64,000 bases of DNA from an uncultured Paracoccaceae bacterium (GCA_947499635.1 CANMPD010000003.1:203202-267201), one strand, 5' to 3'. Shown: positions 27,706 to 39,704, counted from the stretch's first letter. Program-made: numbers and translations. The notes: generated by a model from the letters alone, not told the origin.

Positions 27706-29631
27706 ATGGCGCTGTCGCGACGCACAGGGCAACGGTTTCAAGGGTCGATTTGGCCGGGATTTGTCGATGCGATGACCGGCCTCCTGCTGGTTTTGATGTT
27801 TGTCTTAACGATCTTTATGGTGGTGCAATCTGTCCTTCGCGAGACAATCTCTGGTCAGGAACACGAGCTTGATGCCCTCTCGGTCGAGGTGCAGGCCCTT
27901 GCAGCGGCCTTGGGTGTTAAAGAACGCGAAGCACGTCAATTGGACGCCCGTCTTGGGGCGCTGAATGCTTCGTTAAATATTGCACGTGCGGATTTATCCA
28001 GTGCTCAAAATCAATTGTCCGAGCAATCCGCATTAATTGCCCGCCTTACAACGCAGCGTGACGATACGGCTGCGGCGCTTCGAACTGCGCAGGACCAGAT
28101 CACCGATTTTGAATCTCAAGTCGCTACATTATTGTCTCAACGCGACGCGCAAGAAACTTTACTGACCGAACGGCAAGCCCAGCTTGATGCACAGGCCGAA
28201 GCCGCGCAATTGGCTGCCAGCCAACGCCAAGCACTTGAGGCATTGGTGGCGCAACTCAAAGACCAAGACGCCACGCAGACCCGCCGTCTGACTGATTTGG
28301 AAACGGCGCTTTCAGATGCCGAAGCCGCACAATTGGCCGAAGCTGCCGCTGCGGAAATCTTGCGAGACCGTCTTGAGAACGCGGATGCGGAACTCACTGC
28401 ATTGACCCTTTCGCTTGAACAGCAACGTCAAGAGGCCGAAGATACGCTTACCTTGCTGGCCGCCGCAGATGCAGCCAAGGAACAACTTGATGCTCAACTC
28501 TCTCAGACCTTGGATGAGCTTAATGTGGCGCAGGCTCAGGTCAGTGATCGCGATGCGCTTTCTGAACGTCTGGCGCGCGCCCTCGCGCAGATCAATACCA
28601 GTGAGAGCGACGCCCAATCACGTATTCAAACCTTGGAAACAGATCTTGCGGCTGCGCAGGCCGCACTCGCAAATGGGGCAGAAACCCGCGCATCTGTCGA
28701 GGAACGGTTGTTGGCCGCATTGGACCAGCTTGAAATTGCCCAAGCCGCAGCCAGTGACCATGATGTGTTGCAAAACCGTCTGCTGGCCGCGTTGACAGCC
28801 CAAGAACAAGCCGAAACCGAGGTTGCGGACCAGCGCACGCAAGCCCAACGTAATGCGGATCTCTTGGCGCAAGCCCGTGCAGCGTTGAGCGAAGAACAAG
28901 ACAATTCCATTGATGCCCAGCGTGAGACCGCTCTTTTAAATCAACAGGTTGCAGAGTTGCGTAATCAGCTTGGTGGTTTGCAGGCTCTGCTTGATGACTT
29001 CAAAGACCGGGATGCGGCGCAATCGGTTCAGTTGCAAAACCTGGGGCAAGATCTGAATTCCGCTCTGGCACGTGCCGCATCCGAAGAGCGCCGCCGCCGC
29101 CTGCTGGAAGAAGAGGAACGCAAACGTCTTGAGCAAGAACGCAACGCGTTCGCGAACCAAGCCAAGGATTTGGAACAATATCGTTCAGAGTTCTTCGGTC
29201 GCTTGCGCGAGGTTTTGGGGGACCAAGACGGAATTCGCATCGAAGGTGACCGTTTCGTGTTTGCATCCGAGGTGTTGTTTGATTTGGGCAGCGCCGACCT
29301 TGCGCCCGCAGGTGAAATCGAAATCACCAAAGTTGCAGAAATCCTGACAACGATCGCATCGGAAATCCCGTCGGAATTGAATTGGATTATTCGGGTGGAT
29401 GGGCACACGGATAATCAAGCGTTTGTTGGTTTGGGGAAATATGCCGACAATTGGGAGTTGTCACAGGGGCGCGCCTTGTCCGTGGTGCGCTTTATGGTCG
29501 AGAATTTAGGTATTGCCCCTGAACGCCTCGCAGCCAATGGTTTTGGAGAATATCAACCCATCAATCCGGCTGATACCCCCGAAGCACGTGCACAAAATCG
29601 CCGGATCGAATTGAAGCTGACCGAACGGTAA
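27706..29631 (+). CDS. Membrane-anchored coiled-coil protein with C-terminal OmpA/MotB domain
   Basis: A 641-residue partner of the preceding ExbB/MotA-like protein. One N-terminal helix, PGFVDAMTGLLLVLMFVL (about residues 18-42), carries an Asp at its start as in MotB/ZorB, a candidate proton-binding site. Residues of about 45-490 are almost entirely Ala/Gln/Glu/Leu/Arg-rich coiled coil with degenerate repeats. The C-terminal OmpA-like peptidoglycan-binding domain has VDGHTDNQAF, NWELSQGRALSVVRFM and ARAQNRRIEL. The coiled coil is long enough to cross the periplasm. The start ATG follows the upstream stop by three bases. Relatives are often annotated only as peptidoglycan-binding proteins. 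Confidence 0.87.
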   Translation: MALSRRTGQRFQGSIWPGFVDAMTGLLLVLMFVLTIFMVVQSVLRETISGQEHELDALSVEVQALAAALGVKEREARQLDARLGALNASLNIARADLSSAQNQLSEQSALIARLTTQRDDTAAALRTAQDQITDFESQVATLLSQRDAQETLLTERQAQLDAQAEAAQLAASQRQALEALVAQLKDQDATQTRRLTDLETALSDAEAAQLAEAAAAEILRDRLENADAELTALTLSLEQQRQEAEDTLTLLAAADAAKEQLDAQLSQTLDELNVAQAQVSDRDALSERLARALAQINTSESDAQSRIQTLETDLAAAQAALANGAETRASVEERLLAALDQLEIAQAAASDHDVLQNRLLAALTAQEQAETEVADQRTQAQRNADLLAQARAALSEEQDNSIDAQRETALLNQQVAELRNQLGGLQALLDDFKDRDAAQSVQLQNLGQDLNSALARAASEERRRRLLEEEERKRLEQERNAFANQAKDLEQYRSEFFGRLREVLGDQDGIRIEGDRFVFASEVLFDLGSADLAPAGEIEITKVAEILTTIASEIPSELNWIIRVDGHTDNQAFVGLGKYADNWELSQGRALSVVRFMVENLGIAPERLAANGFGEYQPINPADTPEARAQNRRIELKLTER

Positions 29632-29634
29632 TAT

Positions 29635-30597
29635 TTAGCGCACCTGCATTTGATGTGTCATTTGATCCATCTTTCGGCCTTTGCGAAACAGTTCCGCTGT
29701 GGTCACATAGGTGCCACGAGGTAAGCCGTTTGGTAGTCTGCTACCTGCAGCACGAAAATATTGCGCTTGCGGTTTCTCAAGGGTTTGGGTGTTTTCGAAA
29801 ACTTTTGCACCACCGGGGCCAGAAATTCGCACGCGCAGTTGATCGCCTGCACGGCTGCCAAAGGCATAAACCCATGTTACAATCGCCTCCGCGCTTTGCG
29901 TCAGCGGCGCACGCCCTGCATCGCCTGTTTTAACCGCGTCGTAACTGGGCACCTCAGGTGCAAAACCGATGGCGATTAACCCACCAGCCTCGTATTCGAC
30001 TGGCTTGCGCCATAGCTGAGCATTTTTGTTTTGGGTGCAGGCTCTAGCAGTCTTTGGCGCAAATGGGTCAACGACCTTTTCGTTATGCCGCACTGACACA
30101 TGTAAATGCGGGAATTGGGTCGATCCAGAGAGGCCAATCTTTCCCAATATGTGACCAGGACGCACTTTATCACCTTTGCGGACCGCGACTGAACCGCGTT
30201 TGAGGTGGCAGTATTGCGTTTGCCACCCGTCATCATGGCGCAGCGTGACCGCGTTACCGCATTCGCGGCCTTTAATGCTGTTTCGGTTTTTCTCCGTCAG
30301 GTATTGATCCGCCATCCCGTCGCGGCGTGCGATGACAACACCAGAGGCGGCCGCGTAAACGTCAACCCCGGCTTGCATCGCGCGTAATGAGGGCAGGGCG
30401 ATATCGGTCCCTTTATGCCCGTCATAGCTCAGCCCATTGCAGGTAAAATCTCTCGAGCCTTTTCCTGGATCGTGGTCGACGTATTGTTGGATATGACAGT
30501 CTTGCCCCAAAGTGCAGTCAACTGGCCAGTCCAGACGAAGATCGCCCGCCTCTGCAACAGAGGCGAGCGATAATACTGCAAATGCGATGAAGCGCAT
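29635..30597 (-). CDS. M23-family metallopeptidase, secreted
   Basis: A peptidoglycan hydrolase of the LytM/lysostaphin type, 320 residues, with a signal peptide (MRFIAFAVLSLASVAEAG). The Zn-binding motifs are present: GHKGTD (HxxxD) near residue 60 and PHLHVS (HxH) near residue 165. Four Cys in the N-terminal half (DCTLGQDC and TCNG and GRECGN) could form disulfides. A C-terminal beta domain (about residues 225-320) with FGSRAGDQLRVRISGPGG resembles an Ig-like module and is not part of the catalytic fold. It immediately follows clpA on the same strand (adjacent bases) and is convergent with the OmpA coiled-coil gene; a functional link to that complex is only positional. Confidence 0.9.
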   Translation of the reverse strand: MRFIAFAVLSLASVAEAGDLRLDWPVDCTLGQDCHIQQYVDHDPGKGSRDFTCNGLSYDGHKGTDIALPSLRAMQAGVDVYAAASGVVIARRDGMADQYLTEKNRNSIKGRECGNAVTLRHDDGWQTQYCHLKRGSVAVRKGDKVRPGHILGKIGLSGSTQFPHLHVSVRHNEKVVDPFAPKTARACTQNKNAQLWRKPVEYEAGGLIAIGFAPEVPSYDAVKTGDAGRAPLTQSAEAIVTWVYAFGSRAGDQLRVRISGPGGAKVFENTQTLEKPQAQYFRAAGSRLPNGLPRGTYVTTAELFRKGRKMDQMTHQMQVR

Positions 30598-32940
30598 TTA
30601 TTCAGCCGTAAGGAGTGGGGGTTGCTTGTCGCCTGAGATTCGCGCCTTTCGTGGACCTTCGATCCGCAGTTCCAGGTTGCCATCTTTGATACCGACTTGC
30701 ACCAAACCACCTTTGGACAGTTTGCCAAATAGCAACTCTTCGGCGAGCGGTTTCTTGATGTGCTCCTGAATCACGCGCCCCAGTGGACGTGCCCCCATGG
30801 TTTCATCATACCCTTTATCCGCCAGCCATTCAGCGGCCTTACGGGTCAGTTCAATGGATACATTGCGATCCATCAACTGTGCCTCAAGCTGCAGCACGAA
30901 CTTCTCGACCACCTGCATAATAACTTCTTTAGGCAATGCACCAAAGGAGATTACGGCATCCAAGCGGTTGCGGAATTCCGGTGTAAATGTCCGCTCAATC
31001 GCGGCGGTGTCCTCGCCTTCGCGACGATCACGGCCAAAGCCGATTGCCGCTTTGGCCATATCTGACGCACCAGCATTTGATGTCATGATCAAGATCACAT
31101 TGCGGAAGTTAACCGTGCGACCATTGTGGTCGGTGAGCTGGCCGTTATCCATCACCTGCAACAGGATGTTAAACACATCCGGATGGGCCTTTTCGATTTC
31201 GTCCAGCAACAACACACAATGTGGATGTTGGTCAACGCCGTCGGTCAGCAACCCGCCTTGATCAAAACCGACATAGCCGGGAGGCGCGCCGATCAGACGT
31301 GAAATCGCGTGTTTTTCCATGTATTCCGACATGTCAAACCGCAGCAATTCTACGCCGAGCTGGTCCGCCAATTGATTTGCGACTTCTGTTTTCCCCACAC
31401 CGGTTGGGCCCGCGAACAGGTAGTTGCCGATGGGTTTTTCTGGCTCGCGTAGACCTGCACGGGACAGTTTAATCGCACTCGAGAGAGCTTCGATCGCGTC
31501 ATCTTGGCCGAATACCACGCGTTTGAGGCTGGTTTCCAGATCCTTCAGAACCTCGGCATCATCCTTGGACACGCTCTTGGGGGGAATGCGTGCGATCTTG
31601 GCAACGACGGCCTCGATTTCTTTGACACCAATGGTCTTGCGACGTTTGCTTTCAGACACCAGACGCTGTGCCGCGCCGGCCTCGTCGATGACGTCAATCG
31701 CTTTATCCGGCAATTTGCGATCGTTGATATAGCGTGCCGCAAGCTCAACCGCAGTTTTCACCGCATCGGAGGTGAATTTGATCGCATGATGTTCTTCGAA
31801 ATAAGGTTTGAGCCCCTTAAGAATTGCCACGGCATCTTCAACCGAGGGTTCATTGACATCGATTTTCTGGAAACGACGCGCCAAAGCACGGTCTTTTTCG
31901 AAATGTTGGCGGAACTCTTTATATGTTGTTGAGCCCATCGTGCGCAGTTTGCCGCCCTGCAACGCAGGTTTCAGCAGGTTTGACGCATCCATCGCACCAC
32001 CAGATGTGGCACCAGCACCAATCACGGTGTGAATTTCGTCGATGAACAAGACGCCATCAGGGTGGTCTTCTAGTTCGGTCACGACCGCCTTAAGACGCTC
32101 TTCGAAATCACCACGATACCGTGTTCCGGCGAGCAATGCGCCCATGTCGAGCGAGAAGATCGTGGTCTCGGACAGGACGTCAGGCACTTCGCCTTGTACG
32201 ATTTTACGGGCCAGACCTTCAGCAATGGCGGTCTTGCCAACACCGGGATCACCAACCAGTAATGGGTTGTTCTTGCGGCGGCGGCATAGCACTTGAATGC
32301 AGCGTTCGACCTCATGTGCACGCCCGATCAGCGGGTCAATGTCGCCTTCGCGCGATTTTGCGTTCAGATCGACAGTATACTTGGCAAGCGCGCTTTCTTT
32401 CTTTTCATCCCCAGGCGCATCGCTGCCGCCGAGAGGGTTCGTCATGTCTTCTTGTTCGTCATCCGCACCAGTCAAAGGGCGGCTTTCGCCAAAGGCGGGG
32501 TCTTTGGCCACACCGTGGGCGATGAAATTCACCGCATCATAGCGGGTCATATCCTGATCTTGCAGGAAGAAAGCCGCGTCGCTTTCGCGTTCGGCAAAGA
32601 TGGCAACCAATACGTTGGCACCTGTGACCTCGGTACGGCCAGAGCTTTGTACGTGTATTGCTGCGCGCTGGATCACGCGCTGGAAGGCTGCCGTTGGCAC
32701 GGCTTCGGAGCCGTCAATATCGGTAACGAGATTTGCTAAATCTTCATCGACAAATTGCAGCAATGTTGTGCGCAATGTGTCCATGTTGACACTACAGGCG
32801 CGCATGACACGCGCAGCATCGTCTTCGTCCAACAACGCCAGCAGCAGGTGCTCCAGCGTTGCAAATTCGTGACGCCGATCATTGGCAAGGCCAAGGGCCG
32901 CGTGGATGGCTTGTTCTAATGTGCTCGAGAATGAAGGCAC
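30598..32940 (-). CDS. clpA: ATP-dependent Clp protease ATPase subunit ClpA
   Basis: Unfolds substrates and feeds them to ClpP. The 780 residues contain the Clp N-domain repeats ([23 protein letters not shown]), D1 with [15 protein letters not shown] and D2 with [15 protein letters not shown], arginine-finger regions and the ClpP-docking loop KAAIGFGRD. The start is GTG at 32940 with AAGGAG seven bases upstream. The adaptor gene clpS, often directly upstream in other bacteria, is not in the 240-base gap before gloB. Normal length and all motifs intact. Confidence 0.97.
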   Translation of the reverse strand: MPSFSSTLEQAIHAALGLANDRRHEFATLEHLLLALLDEDDAARVMRACSVNMDTLRTTLLQFVDEDLANLVTDIDGSEAVPTAAFQRVIQRAAIHVQSSGRTEVTGANVLVAIFAERESDAAFFLQDQDMTRYDAVNFIAHGVAKDPAFGESRPLTGADDEQEDMTNPLGGSDAPGDEKKESALAKYTVDLNAKSREGDIDPLIGRAHEVERCIQVLCRRRKNNPLLVGDPGVGKTAIAEGLARKIVQGEVPDVLSETTIFSLDMGALLAGTRYRGDFEERLKAVVTELEDHPDGVLFIDEIHTVIGAGATSGGAMDASNLLKPALQGGKLRTMGSTTYKEFRQHFEKDRALARRFQKIDVNEPSVEDAVAILKGLKPYFEEHHAIKFTSDAVKTAVELAARYINDRKLPDKAIDVIDEAGAAQRLVSESKRRKTIGVKEIEAVVAKIARIPPKSVSKDDAEVLKDLETSLKRVVFGQDDAIEALSSAIKLSRAGLREPEKPIGNYLFAGPTGVGKTEVANQLADQLGVELLRFDMSEYMEKHAISRLIGAPPGYVGFDQGGLLTDGVDQHPHCVLLLDEIEKAHPDVFNILLQVMDNGQLTDHNGRTVNFRNVILIMTSNAGASDMAKAAIGFGRDRREGEDTAAIERTFTPEFRNRLDAVISFGALPKEVIMQVVEKFVLQLEAQLMDRNVSIELTRKAAEWLADKGYDETMGARPLGRVIQEHIKKPLAEELLFGKLSKGGLVQVGIKDGNLELRIEGPRKARISGDKQPPLLTAE

Positions 32941-33180
32941 GGGGGTGCTCCTTCTGTCTTGTGATGTGCGAGAAACGCAGCGAACGCCGCTATGCCTCTC
33001 CCGACAACAATGTCCTCATACTGTTAGAGTTTGGTTGATAACGCGCAAGCTTCAAGTATTTTTTTCGTATTTGTCATGAGAACGTGTCGATTTTTAACAG
33101 GATTGAGTAGAAAGCCACGCTTTAGCAGAGTTTACATTGTTTCGGATAGGTTTTTGTGGGGTATTATAATGGGTAAGGTG

Positions 33181-33960
33181 TCAAAACGTATCCTTACGCC
33201 GACGCAATTCTGCAAAAACCTGAGCGTCCGTGGCGTCTACCATCCCTAATGCGCGTTTCATTTCAGCAAGAGACGCGCGTAAAAACGGGTTGGTTTTCTT
33301 TTCTAAATCCAGACGGGCAGGGACGGTTGGCTGACCTTTGGCGCGCAGGGCCTCGACCTCGGCTGCGCGGGTTTGCAGCGTGGTATTGTCAGGGTCCACA
33401 CTGAGCGCAAAGCGCATATTCGACGCGGTGTATTCATGACCGGAATAGATCTGCGTTTCGTCGGGTAAGTTCAGCAGCATGTCCAGAGTGTTCCACATCT
33501 GCGCCGCTGTGCCTTCGAACAAGCGTCCACAGCCCATGACCATCAAACTGTCGGCGCTAAACAAGGCAGAAGCTTCGGGGTAATAATAAGCGATGTGCCC
33601 CAATGTGTGACCAGGGACATGCAACACCTGATAGCGCCCTACGCCAGAGCCGCTCTCGAATCCCGGATCTACGGCCACATCCAAGTCTGGCAAGCGATCA
33701 GCTTCGGCTCTGGGGCCAAATACTTTTAGCTTGTAACGGTCGCGCAAAGCCCGTGTGCCGCCATGGTGATCATGGTGGTGATGCGTGATTAAAAGCGTGT
33801 CAGCCTCCCAGCCGCGCGCATCGAGGGCTGCGATGATCGGGGCGGCTTCGGGGGCATCTATAATGGCGACGCCATCGGGGCTTTTGACGATATAGGCATA
33901 GTTGTCACTGAGGCAGGGGACAGTGATGATCTCGAACAGAGTCTTATCGGGCATGATCAT
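33181..33960 (-). CDS. gloB: Hydroxyacylglutathione hydrolase (glyoxalase II)
   Basis: Metallo-beta-lactamase-fold enzyme that hydrolyses S-D-lactoylglutathione to D-lactate and glutathione in methylglyoxal detoxification. The binuclear metal motif THHHHDHHGG is at about residues 59-68, with further ligands in VLHVPGHTLGHIAYY and FSADSLMVMGCGR, and substrate residues in SGHEYTASNMRFA and KKTNPFLRA. Either ATG at 33960 or 33954 could start it; the shorter (MPDKTLFEI) fits homologues. Two perfect 12-base repeats lie eight bases upstream of the first ATG. It is divergent from a methyltransferase gene, an arrangement usual in Rhodobacterales. Confidence 0.95.
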   Translation of the reverse strand: MIMPDKTLFEIITVPCLSDNYAYIVKSPDGVAIIDAPEAAPIIAALDARGWEADTLLITHHHHDHHGGTRALRDRYKLKVFGPRAEADRLPDLDVAVDPGFESGSGVGRYQVLHVPGHTLGHIAYYYPEASALFSADSLMVMGCGRLFEGTAAQMWNTLDMLLNLPDETQIYSGHEYTASNMRFALSVDPDNTTLQTRAAEVEALRAKGQPTVPARLDLEKKTNPFLRASLAEMKRALGMVDATDAQVFAELRRRKDTF

Positions 33961-33967
33961 TTCGCTT

Positions 33968-33991
33968 TATAGTGATACATATAGTGATACA
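33968..33991. repeat. Perfect 12-base tandem repeat in the gloB/methyltransferase divergent region
   Basis: TATAGTGATACA occurs twice without gap (33968-33979, 33980-33991), eight bases from the gloB ATG. It could be a duplicated regulator half-site or a slippage product. Confidence 0.85.
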
Positions 33992-34060
33992 GTGGCCGCT
34001 AAAGACCGGCACACCACCGGTACATTTACCATAAGATGATCTAAGGCACAGGCAACCGCA

Positions 34061-34834
34061 ATGCATCTTGATGTGCAGGACTTGAGAAATTTCTATTACC
34101 GCAGCCAGCTTGGCCGTGCGGCGCAGGCTTCGGTCCGCTCGCAATTGCAGCAGATTTGGCCGGATGCAACGGGCGAGACTGTTGGCGGCTTTGGTTTTGC
34201 GGTGCCATTGATGCGCCCCTATTTGCGGGACGCACGTCGTGTGATCGCTCTTATGCCGGGGCCTCAGGGGGTGATGCAATGGCCTGCTGGCCTGCCCAAT
34301 GTCTCAGTCCTGTGCCATGAAACGCGCTGGCCGGTGGAAACCGGACGGCTGGACAAGCTGGTGGTGCTGCACGGATTGGAAACCTCTGAACGGCCCTCGC
34401 AATTGCTAGAGGAATGCTGGCGGTGCCTTGGGCCGGGCGGGCGGGCCGTCTTTATTGTTCCCAATCGGGCAGGGCTCTGGGCGCGTTCGGATATCACGCC
34501 GTTTGGATATGGGCGCCCCTATACATTGATGCAGGTTGAAAGCCAGCTGCGCAGCCATCATTTTGTGATCGAACGTCACGCGCCAGCGCTATATCGTTTG
34601 CCATCCAAGCGGCGTTTTGCCCTGAAATCCGGCAGGGTGATTGAGCGTCTGGGGCACAAGTTACCTGCCATGCTGGCAGCGGGTGTATTTTTGGTTGAAG
34701 TGTCCAAACAAACCACCCCGCAGCGCGGTCATATGATCAAGACGCAAGCTCGTAATCCTATCCGCGTGCTCGAAGGGCTGTCTAATCCGTTGCCCGAACC
34801 CGCAGTCGGGTCAGGACAGCAATCTCGGACGTAA
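34061..34834 (+). CDS. Class I SAM-dependent methyltransferase-like protein
   Basis: A 257-residue cytoplasmic protein with a partial methyltransferase fold: the early helix LRNFYYRSQLGRAAQASVRSQL, a degenerate SAM region (VGGFGFAVPLMRPYL) and a later CWRCLGPGGRAVFIVPNRAG strand-turn that matches the post-IV motif of class I enzymes. The canonical motif I glycine loop is weak, as is usual for this gloB-adjacent family. The target is unknown. The last 40 residues are polar and probably disordered. Divergent from gloB, start ATG at 34061. Confidence 0.75.
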   Translation: MHLDVQDLRNFYYRSQLGRAAQASVRSQLQQIWPDATGETVGGFGFAVPLMRPYLRDARRVIALMPGPQGVMQWPAGLPNVSVLCHETRWPVETGRLDKLVVLHGLETSERPSQLLEECWRCLGPGGRAVFIVPNRAGLWARSDITPFGYGRPYTLMQVESQLRSHHFVIERHAPALYRLPSKRRFALKSGRVIERLGHKLPAMLAAGVFLVEVSKQTTPQRGHMIKTQARNPIRVLEGLSNPLPEPAVGSGQQSRT

Positions 34835-35254
34835 GAACGGCTGCGCAACGGTGTCTGACTTTTCGCGTCAAAGCTGTGGCGAATCCCGTCTGGCATGCGG
34901 CGTTGTAACGGGGCTGTGATTGGTAAATATCTGTAAATTTGGGCGCGCATTTATTCATCGTTGTGCATGCTCGAGGGATCGGGCGGGCTCGAATACTGCG
35001 AATTTCAGCGTCAAAATGAAGTTTTTTTACCCAGCGACATCGCTAAAAAATAGCAATTTAGCGCTAACTATTTGATAAGTAACTAAATAAGATTTTCTAT
35101 CTCGTTAACACAGACAGTTGCGAGGTTACGCTAGCTCTGCTAGATCAACTGCGATTTCAGCGTTCGGGGAAACCCGGGCTATGCTCACACCCCCGGATGT
35201 ATCCAAGGACGGATACATAGCAACCGGGGCCAAAATAATATCGGAAGGGTGGAC
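34835..35254. other. Long leader and promoter interval before atpHAGDC
   Basis: A 420-base gene-less stretch, AT-rich in its middle. Visible are an inverted repeat CGCTAAA-N9-TTTAGCG (35041-35063), a possible weak promoter TTGATA-N17-TTCTAT (35072-35100), and a long hairpin close to the ribosome site, listed separately. No coding frame is credible. Confidence 0.5.
35191..35229 (+). promoter_or_regulatory. Two-tier hairpin in the atpH 5' leader
   Basis: Outer stem CCCCGG (35191-35196) with CCGGGG (35224-35229); inner stem ATGTATCC (35197-35204) with GGATACAT (35211-35218), loop AAGGAC, and a five-base bulge AGCAA on the 3' side. It ends 13 bases before the GGAAGG ribosome site of atpH, so it could modulate translation. 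The loop itself contains AAGGA, a decoy-like Shine-Dalgarno. Function is inferred. Confidence 0.5.
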
Positions 35255-35815
35255 GTGTCCGAACCAGCTTCGATTTCCGCAGGCATTGCTGACCGCTATG
35301 CCACTGCGATCTTCGAGATCGCGACCGAGGGTAAAGCCCTCGAGTCTCTTGAATCCAGCATGACAGATCTGGCGACCGCTTTGGCGGATAGTGCAGACCT
35401 GCAAGAGCTGATCTCTTCCCCGCTTTTGTCGCGCGAAGAGCAGTCTGTAGGCATCAAAGCCGTTGCCGCAAAGATGGGTCTCGACGAGACCCTGAGCAAT
35501 GCTTTGGCATTGATGGCGTCCAAACGCCGCTTGTTTGTTGTGCCAGCTCTGATCGAGGCCCTGCGTGCGCGCATTGCCGAAGAACGTGGCGAAATCACCG
35601 CTGAGGTGATCTCTGCCAAGGCTCTCACCAAAACCCAAAGCGAAAAGCTGGCCAAAACTCTGGCGGAACGCGTGGGTAAAACAGTTACGATCAATGCGAC
35701 CGTTGATGCCAGCATCATCGGTGGTCTTGTTGTCAAAGTGGGCTCAAAGATGATCGACAGCTCGATCCGCTCCAAGCTCAACTCCCTACAGAATGCAATG
35801 AAAGAGGTCGGATAA
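35255..35815 (+). CDS. atpH: F1Fo ATP synthase subunit delta
   Basis: Peripheral-stalk subunit joining F1 to Fo. Two GTG codons compete: 35249 abuts GGAAGG with no spacer, whereas 35255 (protein beginning SEPASISAGIADRYATA after fMet) has a six-base spacer, so I choose 35255 (186 residues). Family features are the N-terminal RYATAIFEIA and the C-terminal strand IIGGLVVKVGSKMIDSSIRSKLNSL. It is the first gene of the F1 operon and its stop is one base ahead of the atpA start. Confidence 0.95.
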   Translation: MSEPASISAGIADRYATAIFEIATEGKALESLESSMTDLATALADSADLQELISSPLLSREEQSVGIKAVAAKMGLDETLSNALALMASKRRLFVVPALIEALRARIAEERGEITAEVISAKALTKTQSEKLAKTLAERVGKTVTINATVDASIIGGLVVKVGSKMIDSSIRSKLNSLQNAMKEVG

Positions 35816-37357
35816 ATGGGTATCCAAGCAGCAGAAATTTCTGCGATCCTTAAAGACCAAATCAAAAATTTTGGTCAAGACGCCGAAGTGGCGGAAATTG
35901 GTCGCGTACTCTCCGTCGGTGATGGTATTGCGCGTGTCCACGGCCTCGACAACGTCCAAGCGGGCGAAATGGTCGAATTCCCCGGTGGCATCATGGGCAT
36001 GGCCCTGAACCTCGAAGCTGACAACGTTGGTGTTGTTATCTTCGGCACCGACCGTGATATTAAAGAAGGCGATACCGTCAAGCGCACCAACTCTATCGTT
36101 GATGTGCCCGTAGGAAACGGCCTTTTGGGGCGTGTCGTTGACGGTCTGGGTAACCCGCTGGATGGCAAAGGTCCGATTGTGACCGACGAACGTAAAGTTG
36201 CGGACGTTAAAGCGCCTGGCATTATCCCACGTAAATCTGTTCACGAGCCAATGCCAACAGGTCTCAAGTCTATCGACGCGATGATCCCAATCGGCCGCGG
36301 CCAGCGTGAATTGGTTATTGGTGACCGTCAGACCGGCAAAACAGCTGTTGCTCTGGATGCGATCCTGAACCAAAAATCTTACAACGACGCAGCTGGGGAC
36401 GACGAAAGCAAAAAAGTTTTCTGTGTCTATGTTGCGATCGGCCAAAAGCGTTCAACTGTTGCGCAGCTGGTTAAAAAGCTCGAAGAAAGCGGCGCGATGG
36501 CATATTCCATCGTTGTGGCTGCAACCGCGTCCGATCCGGCGCCTATGCAGTTCCTTGCGCCTTATGCCGCGACATCTATGGCGGAATTTTTCCGCGACAA
36601 TGGCAAGCACGCGCTGATCATCTATGATGATCTGTCCAAACAAGCGGTTGCATATCGTCAAATGTCCTTGCTGCTGCGTCGCCCACCAGGCCGCGAAGCG
36701 TATCCAGGTGACGTTTTCTACCTTCACTCCCGTTTGCTTGAGCGTTCTGCAAAGCTGAACGAAGATTTCGGTGCAGGCTCGCTGACCGCGCTGCCGATCA
36801 TTGAAACCCAAGGTGGCGACGTTTCTGCGTTTATTCCGACCAACGTGATTTCGATCACTGACGGTCAGATCTTCTTAGAAACAGAACTGTTCTACCAAGG
36901 TATCCGTCCTGCTGTGAACACCGGTCTGTCCGTTTCACGTGTTGGCTCTTCTGCGCAAACAGACTCCATGTCTTCTGTTGCGGGTCCGGTGAAACTGTCT
37001 CTGGCGCAATACCGCGAAATGGCGGCCTTTGCTCAGTTTGGTTCTGATCTTGATGCCGCAACCCAGCAGTTGCTGGCGCGTGGTGCGCGTTTGACCGAGC
37101 TGATGAAACAGCCTCAGTACGCACCGCTGACCAACTCTGAAATCGTCTGCGTTATCTTCGCAGGCACAAACGGCTATCTCGATAACGTCGACGTCAAAGA
37201 AGTCGGCCGTTACGAGCAAGAGCTGCTCACCTTCCTGCGCACCAAAAAAGCAGACTTCCTTCAGTGGATCACCGACACCGACCCGAAATTCAAAAAGGGC
37301 GAGCCGGTTGAGAAGATGAAGGCCGCTCTGGACGAATTCGCCGCAGATTTCGCATAG
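35816..37357 (+). CDS. atpA: F1Fo ATP synthase subunit alpha
   Basis: Non-catalytic nucleotide-binding subunit of the alpha3beta3 ring, 513 residues. Visible are the P-loop [13 protein letters not shown] near residue 170, [32 protein letters not shown] read in segments, and the arginine-finger region [10 protein letters not shown]. Starts directly after atpH. Confidence 0.99.
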   Translation: MGIQAAEISAILKDQIKNFGQDAEVAEIGRVLSVGDGIARVHGLDNVQAGEMVEFPGGIMGMALNLEADNVGVVIFGTDRDIKEGDTVKRTNSIVDVPVGNGLLGRVVDGLGNPLDGKGPIVTDERKVADVKAPGIIPRKSVHEPMPTGLKSIDAMIPIGRGQRELVIGDRQTGKTAVALDAILNQKSYNDAAGDDESKKVFCVYVAIGQKRSTVAQLVKKLEESGAMAYSIVVAATASDPAPMQFLAPYAATSMAEFFRDNGKHALIIYDDLSKQAVAYRQMSLLLRRPPGREAYPGDVFYLHSRLLERSAKLNEDFGAGSLTALPIIETQGGDVSAFIPTNVISITDGQIFLETELFYQGIRPAVNTGLSVSRVGSSAQTDSMSSVAGPVKLSLAQYREMAAFAQFGSDLDAATQQLLARGARLTELMKQPQYAPLTNSEIVCVIFAGTNGYLDNVDVKEVGRYEQELLTFLRTKKADFLQWITDTDPKFKKGEPVEKMKAALDEFAADFA

Positions 37358-37371
37358 GGAGAGAGTAGGAC

Positions 37372-38247
37372 ATGCCTTCTCTCAAGGACCTTAAAAACCG
37401 GATCTCGAGTGTGAAAAACACCCGGAAGATCACGAAAGCCATGCAAATGGTGGCCGCGGCGAAACTTCGCCGCGCCCAAGAAGCTGCCCAGGATGCACGC
37501 CCCTATACAGAACGGTTTAACGCCGTGATGGCTGGGCTGGCGGCCTCTGTTGGCGACAGTGCAACAGCACCGAAACTCCTTGCCGGTACAGGCAAGGATG
37601 ACGTGCAGTTGTTGATCGTTATGACCGCGGAACGTGGTCTGTGCGGCGGCTTCAACTCCAATATCGCAAAGCTTGCGCGCCAAAAGACAACAGAGCTTCT
37701 GGCGCAGGGCAAAACGGTCAAAATCCTGACCGTCGGCAAAAAAGGGCGCGATTCAATCAAGCGCGACCTTGGTGAATACTTTGTCGGCCACGTGGATTTG
37801 TCTGAGGTGAAACGTCTGGGCTATGTAAATGCCCAGGATATCGCCAAAGACGTGCTTGGCCGTTTTGATATGGGTGAATTTGACGTCGCGACTTTGTTCT
37901 ACGCAAAGTTCCAAAACGTTGTGACCCAAATCCCAACTGCACAGCAGATCATTCCAGCCAAGTTCGATACGGACGCGGCCGAAGCGGTTTCTTCTGTGGT
38001 GGAATATGAGCCAAGTGAAGAGGCAATCCTCGCGGATCTGCTGCCACGTGGTGTGGCAACTCAGATCTTTGCAGGATTGTTGGAAAACGCCGCATCCGAA
38101 CAGGGTGCACGAATGAGCGCAATGGACAATGCGACCCGCAACGCGGGCGACATGATCGACAAACTGACAATCGAGTACAACCGCTCCCGTCAGGCCGTCA
38201 TCACCAGCGAGCTGATTGAAATTATTTCGGGCGCTGAGGCGCTCTAA
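37372..38247 (+). CDS. atpG: F1Fo ATP synthase subunit gamma
   Basis: Central rotor shaft of F1, 291 residues. The conserved N-terminal helix ([21 protein letters not shown], read from residue 4) and the C-terminal helix with [18 protein letters not shown] and [16 protein letters not shown] are intact. Fourteen bases separate it from atpA, with GGAGAGAGTAGGA as ribosome site. Confidence 0.99.
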   Translation: MPSLKDLKNRISSVKNTRKITKAMQMVAAAKLRRAQEAAQDARPYTERFNAVMAGLAASVGDSATAPKLLAGTGKDDVQLLIVMTAERGLCGGFNSNIAKLARQKTTELLAQGKTVKILTVGKKGRDSIKRDLGEYFVGHVDLSEVKRLGYVNAQDIAKDVLGRFDMGEFDVATLFYAKFQNVVTQIPTAQQIIPAKFDTDAAEAVSSVVEYEPSEEAILADLLPRGVATQIFAGLLENAASEQGARMSAMDNATRNAGDMIDKLTIEYNRSRQAVITSELIEIISGAEAL

Positions 38248-39693
<1,446 letters not shown>

Positions 39694-39704
39694 GGAGGGT
39701 CCTT

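Noticed and set aside
26533..29631. Calling the ExbB/OmpA pair a Zorya defence system
   Set aside because: Only the ZorA/ZorB-like half is present; neighbours are ChaC, an M23 peptidase and ClpA, and no helicase or ZorC/D/E homologue is visible.
32941..33180. clpS upstream of clpA
   Set aside because: The 240-base gap has no frame with the ClpS core on either strand; the adaptor gene must be elsewhere.
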